From NCBI GenBank assembly GCA_943371425.1, contig CALRUR010000015.1, forward strand, positions 1 through 64,000: a stretch of DNA of 64,000 nt, written 5' to 3'. Both the position numbers and the translations under genes were made by a program. Positions 8,232 through 15,284 of this stretch are shown in pieces. Position 1 is the first letter of the stretch. Each line of letters starts with the position of its first letter. Source of the DNA: CAJBVG01 sp943371425 (GTDB lineage: Bacteria; Bacteroidota; Bacteroidia; Sphingobacteriales; Sphingobacteriaceae). The notes below the pieces were generated by a model. It had not been told where the DNA came from, made no database searches, and was given only the letters and a program-made list of their open reading frames with translations.

Positions 8232-8675
8232 ATGAAAAATTTAATAATTATTTTAACAATTCTTAGTCTTATTGGATGTGAAGGAACTGAAGAAGAAAAT
8301 GGTGAATCGGTTTTTATAAAATTTGAAATTAAGAACAGCACCTCAAATAATATAAAATTATCTTTATTCAGAAGAAATGATTCATTGTTTAAATATGTTG
8401 AAATATTTGCTTCTGATTCTTTAATAGTTGATGAAGGCTATTTACATCCTGCACCAGGAGGATCAAGTTATAAATTAACAAATTCATTAGATTCGGCAAT
8501 AATTGAATTTAATGATGGAAAAAAGCTTATTCAAACAGTAGGTTCAAGAGGTAGAAACGATACGATAAATAATATACTACTTGATAGGTTTTATAAGAAT
8601 TTCGAATCGACAAATCCAGATTTTGTAAGAAAGCAGTTTACAATCAAAAATAGTGATTATTTGAGAGCTAAATAG
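8232..8675 (+). CDS. Small lipoprotein, unknown function
   Basis: A 147-residue protein from the ATG at 8232, four bases after the stop of the metalloprotease gene. A longer frame from 8181 would place 17 unlikely residues before the signal peptide. The signal peptide MKNLIIILTILSLIGC has a good lipobox (Cys16), followed by an acidic linker (EGTEEENGE). The mature part alternates strands and turns and could be a small Ig-like or beta-sandwich domain. Adjacency suggests it is a partner of the upstream metalloprotease-like lipoprotein, perhaps a substrate or inhibitor, but nothing in the sequence proves this. No family was recognised. Confidence 0.65.
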   Translation: MKNLIIILTILSLIGCEGTEEENGESVFIKFEIKNSTSNNIKLSLFRRNDSLFKYVEIFASDSLIVDEGYLHPAPGGSSYKLTNSLDSAIIEFNDGKKLIQTVGSRGRNDTINNILLDRFYKNFESTNPDFVRKQFTIKNSDYLRAK

Positions 8676-8732
8676 AGCGTCATATAAAGTATCTTTTATT
8701 CATTCATATACAAACTTAATATACCCACCAAA

Positions 8733-10142
8733 ATGGTAATTACTCCTGAGAATAATGAGATAATTAATAAATATGTTAAAGCATTAAAAGAAAATAACGC
8801 TGTTGTTTTTGCAGGCGCAGGACTATCTATTAAATCTGGCTTCTTTGATTGGAACCAATTATTAAAGCCTATGGCAGAAAGTCTCGGTCTAGATATTAGT
8901 GAAAATCAAGATTTAACTGCTTTAGCTCAGTATTATGTTGATGACAAAGGTGGTCGTGGAGATTTGAACCAAATTCTTGTTGAACATTACAATAATTTAG
9001 ATATAAAAATTTCTGAATCTCATCGAATTCTTTCAAGATTACCAATTCAGATTTATTGGACAACAAATTTTGATAATTTAATTGAACAAGCACTAATGGA
9101 GTCGGGTAAAACTCCTGATGTCAAAAGAACGCAAGCGAATCTATCTGAGAACTTACCTAAACGTGACGCAATTGTATATAAAATGCACGGTGATATTGGA
9201 TTAGCTTCCGATACAGTTCTGACTAAGCATGAATATGAAGATTATAATATATCAAGGCAATTATTCAGTAATGCTTTTATAGCTGATTTCATTTCTAGAA
9301 CATTTCTTTTTATCGGATTCAGCTTTACTGATCCTAATCTTGACTATCTCATTAGTAGAATAAGATCTACAGTTGGATCTAACAAAAGACCAGATTACTA
9401 TTTTTTAAAGAAAGAACAAGATCCTAAAGCATATCATCGTCAAAAGATTAGAGCCAATTCTCTTAAACAATATGGATTGTATGCAATTTGGGTTGAAGAT
9501 TATGATGAAATCGAAATTATTTTGAAAGAAATAGAAATAAGGTATTTGAGAAACTCAGTTTTTATCTCAGGAAGTGCTGATATATATGATCCTTTTAGCA
9601 GGGATGACGCTGTAAAATTCCTTCATGACCTAAGTTCGGAATTATCAAAAAATGAATTAAAAATTGTCACAGGGTTTGGTTTGGGAGTCGGAAGTGCGAT
9701 TATTAATGGCGTTTTAGAAAACATGGAGAACAAAAGGAATAAAAATCTTGATTATTATATATTAATGCGTCCATTTCCTCAATATCCGACAGGTGGAAAA
9801 GATTTAAAACAATTATGGACTGAGTATAGAAATAGATTTATTCCATTAGCAGGAATCGCAATTTTTGTATTTGGTAACAAAAATGAAGGAAAAGATTTAG
9901 CAGGAGGAATGCAAGAAGAATTTGATATTGCAATTGAAAAAGGTCTAAAAGTAATTCCTATTGGTGCTACTGGATATATTTCTGAAATACTTTTAAATAA
10001 AGTGATATCCTCATTTAAAACTTATTATCCAGAAAACACTCAATTACTTCCACTTTTTAAGTCTTTAAACGATAAAGGTATTTCTTTAAATGAGCATATA
10101 TCGACAACTGTTAAAATTATTAATAATTTAAACAATAATTAG
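8733..10142 (+). CDS. thsA: Thoeris effector ThsA (SIR2-SLOG NADase)
   Basis: A 469-residue protein with two domains. Residues about 1-275 are a SIR2-like NAD hydrolase: the nucleotide loop FAGAGLSIKSG (26-36), TTNFDN with N112, and KMHGD with H152. N112 and H152 fall at the same numbers as the catalytic residues of Bacillus cereus ThsA, a family member of nearly identical length. Residues about 275-465 are a SLOG domain (ISGSA, GFGLGVGSA at 314-322, AIFVFGNK, and GGMQEEFDIA at 391-400), which in the family binds the cyclic ADP-ribose signal made by ThsB. Signal binding unleashes NAD+ depletion and abortive infection. Two ThsB genes follow at 2-nt spacing. No frameshift or lost key residue is visible, so the system looks intact. 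It lies in an ssrA-linked, A+T-rich accessory region, consistent with horizontal transfer. Confidence 0.95.
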   Translation: MVITPENNEIINKYVKALKENNAVVFAGAGLSIKSGFFDWNQLLKPMAESLGLDISENQDLTALAQYYVDDKGGRGDLNQILVEHYNNLDIKISESHRILSRLPIQIYWTTNFDNLIEQALMESGKTPDVKRTQANLSENLPKRDAIVYKMHGDIGLASDTVLTKHEYEDYNISRQLFSNAFIADFISRTFLFIGFSFTDPNLDYLISRIRSTVGSNKRPDYYFLKKEQDPKAYHRQKIRANSLKQYGLYAIWVEDYDEIEIILKEIEIRYLRNSVFISGSADIYDPFSRDDAVKFLHDLSSELSKNELKIVTGFGLGVGSAIINGVLENMENKRNKNLDYYILMRPFPQYPTGGKDLKQLWTEYRNRFIPLAGIAIFVFGNKNEGKDLAGGMQEEFDIAIEKGLKVIPIGATGYISEILLNKVISSFKTYYPENTQLLPLFKSLNDKGISLNEHISTTVKIINNLNNN

Positions 10143-10144
10143 CT

Positions 10145-10627
10145 ATGGCAAGAAGAGTGTTTTTTAGTTTTCATTATGAAAACGATGTATGGAGAGCAAA
10201 TGTGGTTCGTAATAGTTGGGTAACAGCTGACACTGCAGGATTTGTGGATTGGGCAGATTTTGAAGAAGTAAAAAAAGGTGGAGATACAGCTATTAAAAAA
10301 TGGATTGATAATCAATTAATTGGAACTAGCGTTACTGTTATATTAATTGGTGAAGAAACCAATAGTCGTGAATATATAAAATATGAACTTCAAAAAAGCT
10401 ATGAACGAGGAAATGGTATTTTAGGGATTTACATCCATAATGTAAAAGATAGCAAGGGTAATTCATCAAATAAGGGATCTGCACTTTTTGGTTCGTTAGG
10501 AAAAAGGGCTGATGGATCAGATGTTTATTTTTCAGAAATTGCGAAAACATACGACTGGATTAACGATGATGGGTATAATAATTTTAGTAAATGGGTTGAA
10601 GAAGCAGCAACAAACGCAGGTAAATAA
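10145..10627 (+). CDS. thsB: Thoeris sensor ThsB, first copy (TIR-like, DUF1863)
   Basis: A 160-residue single TIR-like domain. The N-terminal strand and turn RVFFSFHYENDVWRA is the usual ThsB/DUF1863 signature. It is followed by KKGGDTAIKKWID (43-55), the strand TVILIGEET and YELQKSYERGNGILGIYIH. E81 in that last segment aligns with the catalytic glutamate of the family. In Thoeris, ThsB detects phage infection and converts NAD+ to a cyclic ADP-ribose isomer that activates ThsA. The gene begins 2 nt after thsA and is followed at 2 nt by a second thsB. Different ThsB paralogues in one operon are known to recognise different phage triggers. The residue-level role is inferred from the family, not shown here. 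Confidence 0.92.
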   Translation: MARRVFFSFHYENDVWRANVVRNSWVTADTAGFVDWADFEEVKKGGDTAIKKWIDNQLIGTSVTVILIGEETNSREYIKYELQKSYERGNGILGIYIHNVKDSKGNSSNKGSALFGSLGKRADGSDVYFSEIAKTYDWINDDGYNNFSKWVEEAATNAGK

Positions 10628-10629
10628 TT

Positions 10630-11151
10630 ATGGCAACGAAAAGGCAAATATTCTATAGCTTTCATTATGATTATGATGTAACAAGAGTTCAGCAGATAAG
10701 AAACATTGGTGCACTAGAAGATAATGCACCTGTTTCTCACAATGATTGGGAAAATGTAAAAAAAGGTGGAGACGCCGCAATTAAAAAATGGATTGATAAC
10801 AATATGAATAATCGATCTTGTGTCGTGGTGTTAGTTGGAGAACAAACATCTAAGAGACCATGGGTGAAATATGAGATTGAAAAAGCCTGGAATGACGGAA
10901 GAGGTGTTGTAGGAGTTTATATACACAATTTAATTGATATGCGTTATTCTAAAGTCGCACCTCGCTATGGTAAATGTATAAAAGGCTCAAATCCTTTTGA
11001 TTCATTCACAATGCAAAATGATAATAATAAAAAAAAATTATCAAGTATCGTGAAATGTTATGAGCCAAATGCAAATGATGCATATAATGATATCAAGAAG
11101 AATTTAGAGAAGTGGATAGAAGAAGCAATACAAATTAGAGATAATTATTAA
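10630..11151 (+). CDS. thsB: Thoeris sensor ThsB, second copy (TIR-like, DUF1863)
   Basis: A 173-residue TIR-like domain homologous to the preceding gene. It shares IFYSFHYDYDVTR at the N-terminus, VKKGGDAAIKKWIDN at 43-57, the strand VVVLVGEQT and WVKYEIEKAW, with E82 as the predicted catalytic glutamate. After IYIHN it has an extra, Lys/Arg/Ser-rich insertion (about 100-125) that the first copy lacks, so the trigger-recognition surface probably differs. The conserved KKGGD block is similar at the nucleotide level in both copies, which points to an old tandem duplication. It ends the Thoeris operon. The next gene starts 43 nt later and belongs to a different functional class. Confidence 0.92.
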   Translation: MATKRQIFYSFHYDYDVTRVQQIRNIGALEDNAPVSHNDWENVKKGGDAAIKKWIDNNMNNRSCVVVLVGEQTSKRPWVKYEIEKAWNDGRGVVGVYIHNLIDMRYSKVAPRYGKCIKGSNPFDSFTMQNDNNKKKLSSIVKCYEPNANDAYNDIKKNLEKWIEEAIQIRDNY

Positions 11152-11194
11152 AAATTATTTAGCTTTCATATAAAAAAGCAGTAAATATTTTAAT

Positions 11195-11812
11195 ATGAAA
11201 TTAAGCAATATATTTTTTCTGTTTCTTCTATTTTTTTTTAAATCTACCTTAGCTCAAAAAAATAAATTTGATTTGTTAGTTGGACATAATACTGCATTTC
11301 GTAATTCTATTTTATCAGAATTACCCTCAAGCATTTATACTTATAACAAAAACAACAATGGTGGTCATGATTTAATTTCAATTCCAAATTTCAACATTGG
11401 ATTAAATTACGAACGCAAATTTAGTTCTAAGATTTCATTTTTTTTGGGGTTACATTCAGCTAGAACTGAAACGGAATTAGTATTTCAAAATTTTTATGAT
11501 CCTGTTGATAATGGAACTTTTGTTAAATATGGATATTCTGTAAATACATATGAAATTCCTATAGGATTTTGTTATATATTTCCAGTCTCAAATAAGTTAA
11601 ATGTTAAAAATTATTTTGCTTTAACAATTAATTTTAATGGACTGTCACAGGGTGTTTATAATTATAGATTATCACAAAGTTCCTTAAGTGATACTACTCA
11701 TCTTAGGTTTACAGATATAGAAGGATTTCCTAGTGGTAATTCACTAGGATTTAGATATGGAATTGGTATTACACCTTTTAGGAAATTTAGTAAATGGGAT
11801 TTTGGTGCATAA
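11195..11812 (+). CDS. Truncated outer-membrane beta-barrel protein
   Basis: A 205-residue protein with a signal peptide (MKLSNIFFLFLLFFF, cleavage near LAQ at about 19-21). The rest has the repeating strand pattern of Bacteroidota outer-membrane barrels (FNIGLNYERKFSSKISFFLGLHS; YEIPIGFCYIFPVSNKLNVK; GFRYGIGI). The frame ends abruptly at KFSKWDFGA with no terminal aromatic strand, so the last strands are missing. In an overlapping frame another protein's C-terminal part begins at once (11794-12546). The simplest reading is a deletion that joined the 5' part of a barrel gene to the 3' part of a T9SS cargo gene. It may still be expressed, but folding is doubtful. A single-base frameshift of one gene is less likely, because barrels do not carry T9SS sorting domains. 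Confidence 0.65.
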   Translation: MKLSNIFFLFLLFFFKSTLAQKNKFDLLVGHNTAFRNSILSELPSSIYTYNKNNNGGHDLISIPNFNIGLNYERKFSSKISFFLGLHSARTETELVFQNFYDPVDNGTFVKYGYSVNTYEIPIGFCYIFPVSNKLNVKNYFALTINFNGLSQGVYNYRLSQSSLSDTTHLRFTDIEGFPSGNSLGFRYGIGITPFRKFSKWDFGA

Positions 11813-12546
11813 CTCCTTTTGATGTATATTATGCTGGTGTAAATACAGATTATACTAATCCATATGCAGGTATTGATTATCATAATAGTTCGTTAAATAA
11901 AAACATGAGTCATGTTAATTATTTTTTACATAATGATAATACTTCAACTCCAAGATACGTAAATTTGGAAGTTGGTGATTCACATATGTATTTAGAGAAT
12001 TTTAGTATTGTCGCTAATTCATTATTTTGGCCATCAAGCCATATTGGTGCAGGAGAAAGAAATCAATATTATTCACATGCGAATTCTCCCTTAAGCTTAT
12101 ATATGTATTCTAGGTCAAATCCATTAAATTGGAATTATAAAAATGTTACTTTAAAATCAAATACTGTTGATTTATTGACTACGTATATAATTAATATTGA
12201 AGATAGAACTATAATTGAAGAAGAAGGATACGAACCTTGTTCTGTTGTATACAGACCAATAGTTATATCAAACAATGCAGATTTAATTGAAAATATTAAT
12301 AATGACAAATTTATTTTGTTCCCTAATCCAAGCAATGGCACTTTTGTGATAGAAGGGCCAACAGGCGTCAATATCTCAGAAATAAGTTTTTACAATTCAG
12401 TTGGTCAAGAAATCAACAGCTTCAAAACCAGTATTAATCAAAATAATATATTTGTAGGTGCAGATGTTGCATTAAATCCAGGTTTTTACTACATTAGAAT
12501 TAATTATGAAAACAAGAGTAAAAATATTCCAATAATAATTAAATAA
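11794..12546 (+). pseudogene. 3' fragment of a secreted protein with T9SS type A sorting domain
   Basis: A 250-codon open frame starting inside the end of the barrel gene. It has no signal peptide, although it ends in a type A T9SS sorting domain (FILFPNPSNGTFVIEGP at about 172-188, then VGQEINSF and a final NIPIIIK strand), which only works on exported proteins. The first part contains a run of Asn, Ser and Tyr typical of surface proteins (ITPFDVYYAGVNTDYTNPYA). I therefore read it as the surviving 3' end of a larger gene, fused out of frame to the barrel remnant by a deletion near 11,795-11,812. The next lipoprotein gene starts directly after its stop codon, so the operon order seems otherwise intact. 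Confidence 0.6.
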
Positions 12547-13185
12547 ATGAAGCAAATTTTATACATGGTTTGGGGATTAATATTTATCCTTACAAGCTGT
12601 GAAGTCGAAGAAGATATTAATATTGTTAAACATACCATAAATGGTAGGATTATTAACGTAAATAATCCTACCCAATTTGTGGGAAAGAAGTTGTATCTAG
12701 AATCTCAATATTATAGCTTGAATGAAGGAACAATTATAGAGACAATTGCGGAAGCGATAGTTACAGATTCAAGTACGTTTGAACTTATTTATGATAGTTC
12801 ACCTGGTACTACATTAAGGATATTGTGTACAGAATTGCCTAATTTTTCAAGAAGTGTGCCCGTTAATCAAAATATTACACCAACGTTCTATATATCCGAT
12901 TCAGCGACATTAGTTTTAAATTTATTATCTGATAATTCATTAAAAACTAATGATACACTTTATTTAAAATACATCAGACCAAGTGTTAATAAACCAGATA
13001 CTTTTCTAATAATCGGACCTATACCAAACAACTATAAAGTAACATTTAGAGGGTACAATTACGGTGGTTATAATTTCTCATGGGGAGTAGGCTATAATGA
13101 TTTTAGAACAAATGGTAATATTAGACATAAAAATTATGCATTGAGTGGAGACCCATTTGTAGACACAGTTGACCTTAAATACTAG
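12547..13185 (+). CDS. Secreted lipoprotein, unknown function
   Basis: A 212-residue protein with a lipoprotein signal peptide (lipobox LTSC, Cys18) followed by an acidic linker. Residues about 30-110 form an all-beta segment resembling a carboxypeptidase regulatory-like or other Ig-like domain (HTINGRIINVNNPTQFVGKK, later TDSSTFELIYDSSPGT). The remainder is Asn/Tyr-rich. The start codon immediately follows the stop of the T9SS fragment, and the end lies 4 nt before the next gene, so it belongs to the same plus-strand transcription unit. Function cannot be assigned. A surface role in the outer membrane is likely from the lipobox. Confidence 0.7.
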   Translation: MKQILYMVWGLIFILTSCEVEEDINIVKHTINGRIINVNNPTQFVGKKLYLESQYYSLNEGTIIETIAEAIVTDSSTFELIYDSSPGTTLRILCTELPNFSRSVPVNQNITPTFYISDSATLVLNLLSDNSLKTNDTLYLKYIRPSVNKPDTFLIIGPIPNNYKVTFRGYNYGGYNFSWGVGYNDFRTNGNIRHKNYALSGDPFVDTVDLKY

Positions 13186-13189
13186 ATAT

Positions 13190-13774
13190 ATGAAGTTAAT
13201 AGTATTTTCTATAATCATGGTTTTAAGTAATGTTTTAGTTGGTTACTCTCAAGAAACTAATTACAATAAAAAAAATGTAAATGATAGACATATACAAGGA
13301 TTGTATGCTGAAATAGGTTTCGGAAGTTCGAAGTCATATTTTCAGGCAACAAGGTTAGGTTTAAATTTTAGAGCAAAAAATAATTGGCATATTAATTTAG
13401 ACTATGATGGATATGTAAATGATGAAGTTTACCCGCTTCAAATTAATAGTTATCTGCTTGGTGATGTTTCTTTAAGGTTAGGTAAGCAATATCGTAAAGG
13501 TATTTGGCTATATGGTGCTACTATTGGGCCATCCTATTTTTTTAAAAACAGAGTTACAAATGTTCGCAACTTTGTAATAGCAGATTTTGCATTCAGTAGT
13601 ACTATTGGCATTAGTCCTAAAGTTTCGATTATTGCAACGCCAACAAAATGGCTAGGTTTAGGAGTTTCCTATAACTATAATCTGAATTCAATTGAAAGTA
13701 CAAATCTATTATGGTTCAGTGTTTATTTAGGAAAAATGAGATTCAAATTAAAAGACTATCAAAAAATAAATTAA
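13190..13774 (+). CDS. Putative outer-membrane beta-barrel protein
   Basis: A 194-residue protein from the ATG at 13190. The longer frame from 13169 would overlap the previous gene and place seven residues before the signal peptide. The signal peptide ends near GYSQ (about 20-23). The body has alternating strands (GLYAEIGFGSSKSYF; LGLNFRAKNNWHINLDYDGY; WLGLGVSYNYNLNS) and closes with a short basic tail (MRFKLKDYQKIN). The pattern suits a small eight-stranded barrel of the Bacteroidota outer membrane. It follows a lipoprotein gene by 4 nt and precedes another, echoing the lipoprotein/barrel pairing at 4448-6249. Confidence 0.65.
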   Translation: MKLIVFSIIMVLSNVLVGYSQETNYNKKNVNDRHIQGLYAEIGFGSSKSYFQATRLGLNFRAKNNWHINLDYDGYVNDEVYPLQINSYLLGDVSLRLGKQYRKGIWLYGATIGPSYFFKNRVTNVRNFVIADFAFSSTIGISPKVSIIATPTKWLGLGVSYNYNLNSIESTNLLWFSVYLGKMRFKLKDYQKIN

Positions 13775-13786
13775 AATATATAACAA

Positions 13787-14287
13787 ATGAAAAAAGCAAT
13801 AACATTTACATCCATTTTATTTACTTTGATGATTTCTCAATCATGTAAAAAAGAAGAGGTTACATCAACGCCAACACCAACACCTACAGAGTCTAAAACA
13901 TTCATAACTTACGTTGATGGAGTCAAATTTGAACCAAATATTAGTAATGTCTATATTGATACGAATCGTGATGGAAATTATTTAGTTAAAGAGTTAATTG
14001 CTGAAATAGGAAATAAATATATTACATTACAATTTACTGCTCAACAGCCAGGAGTTTATACATTAACTGGTGGTGTATCTGGTTATGATGTAGGTACATA
14101 TAATGTAGGGTTAGATTCTAATTGGATATGCACTGGTTCAGCAGGTGGTGGAAATTTAACTATCACAAAATATGATATTGCAAACAATAAAATCTCTGGA
14201 AACTTTTTTTTCAAAGCAAAAATATTTGGTACCAATAATATTAAAAATATTACTAATGGTACATTTACAGATGTTGAAATTAGATAA
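13787..14287 (+). CDS. Small secreted lipoprotein, unknown function
   Basis: A 166-residue protein with a lipoprotein signal peptide (lipobox SQSC, Cys20) and a Thr/Pro-rich linker (TSTPTPTPTESK). The mature domain is beta-rich. It includes GNKYITLQFTAQQPGVYTL and later KISGNFFFKAKI with NGTFTDVEIR at the end. 'G.l.itkyD..nnkIsGtF.f.a' is a common pattern in small Bacteroidota lipoproteins of unknown role (DUF6252-like), an assignment I make only tentatively. It is the last gene of the plus-strand accessory block. A strong hairpin with a T-rich tail follows 25 nt downstream. Confidence 0.7.
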   Translation: MKKAITFTSILFTLMISQSCKKEEVTSTPTPTPTESKTFITYVDGVKFEPNISNVYIDTNRDGNYLVKELIAEIGNKYITLQFTAQQPGVYTLTGGVSGYDVGTYNVGLDSNWICTGSAGGGNLTITKYDIANNKISGNFFFKAKIFGTNNIKNITNGTFTDVEIR

Positions 14288-14311
14288 TTACATCTAAGAC
14301 ATTAATATTTC

Positions 14312-14351
14312 GAATGTCCATATTTCTATTTTTTTAGTTATTTGGACATTC
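14312..14351 (+). terminator. Probable intrinsic terminator of the plus-strand accessory operon
   Basis: A 9-bp inverted repeat (GAATGTCCA at 14312-14320, TGGACATTC at 14343-14351) with a T-rich loop is followed by TTTAATATTTTTTT. It starts 24 nt after the stop of the last lipoprotein gene. Confidence 0.6.
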
Positions 14352-14484
14352 TTTAATATTTTTTTAATTGATTTATTTGATGGATGAGTTAACCATTAAA
14401 ACACAATTATATTGATTATATTAACTCTAATAGAATAGTTGATTAAAGGTTACCAAATATTCAGATTACTAAACGATATGCTAT

Positions 14485-15138
14485 TCAAGAGACAAATCGA
14501 ATTTTGATTCCTTTAATTATATCCTCAGTTTTAACTACACAACTTATTTTTTTTAAACCTTTTAAGGATAATTTTATCGCTCCTTTGGAATTAGATTTAA
14601 TAGCTATTCTATATTCCTTTTGATGTTGATACTGTTCCTCTTTATTGTGGAAAGTTAATTCTCCATTAAATGTTTTAGGGTTATAATACCCAACAGGCCC
14701 ACGTTTAAAATTAAAACCAGCGGACTCAAGTGATTCATCTAAGATCCTTTCAAATTCTTTAGGTAAAATGATAACTATAGCTTTACTCCCAAGTTCTAAA
14801 AGTTTATCGCTAATATCCTTAGTCGTATAATCTTTTGTTAATTCGGCTCTATATAATGAACAAATGTTCATCGATGACATATCATAAAATTCTCTTAGTT
14901 GCCCTTTCATACCAATATTCCCTTCATATAGTATTTTTTTTGTTTCAGTATTTGTAATTTTTTTAATTGTACTTTGAGTAATTTTTGCAACGCCTTCATT
15001 CCGATCATCTCGTTCTGAAAATTTCAAATTCAAATTGTTTCGGAAATCTTCAATACATGAAAAATATAGGTACTCATTATTATACATATCTTCTATGTAA
15101 GAATCTTCTTGTACTTTGATAAGTATTTCCATATTCAA
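14485..15138 (-). CDS. Hypothetical protein next to the integrase
   Basis: A 217-residue soluble protein. An internal Met three codons on is an alternative start. It has no signal peptide or membrane helix. Visible landmarks are YLYFSCIEDFRNN (24-36), SERDDRNEGVAKIT (41-54), a central IVIILPKEFERIL and HQKEYRIAI near residue 180. The order 'aromatic-x-F-S-x-x-x-D-F' then 'D-x-x-E-G' then 'q-x-E-(Y/W)-R-I' recalls DUF2971-like proteins found in phages and defence islands, but I cannot confirm the family. It is encoded opposite to the Thoeris block and in the same direction as the integrase gene, 146 nt downstream of it. Cargo or accessory gene of the element is the best description. Confidence 0.6.
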   Translation of the reverse strand: MNMEILIKVQEDSYIEDMYNNEYLYFSCIEDFRNNLNLKFSERDDRNEGVAKITQSTIKKITNTETKKILYEGNIGMKGQLREFYDMSSMNICSLYRAELTKDYTTKDISDKLLELGSKAIVIILPKEFERILDESLESAGFNFKRGPVGYYNPKTFNGELTFHNKEEQYQHQKEYRIAIKSNSKGAIKLSLKGLKKISCVVKTEDIIKGIKIRFVS

Positions 15139-15284
15139 ATTTAAATAGAAAATCCACTATAACTATATTAGTTGACTTGAAAATGGATTAATTTTATTAA
15201 GTTAATACTTGAATATTCACAATATAAATTTTCAATTTTTAACTATAGTCTTCATTACAGCTGAAATTTATACTTAAAATTTTG

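Noticed and set aside
11195..12546. Programmed frameshift joining the barrel and the T9SS frames
   Set aside because: No slippery heptamer followed by a hairpin is evident at the junction, and a barrel with a T9SS sorting domain makes no biological sense.
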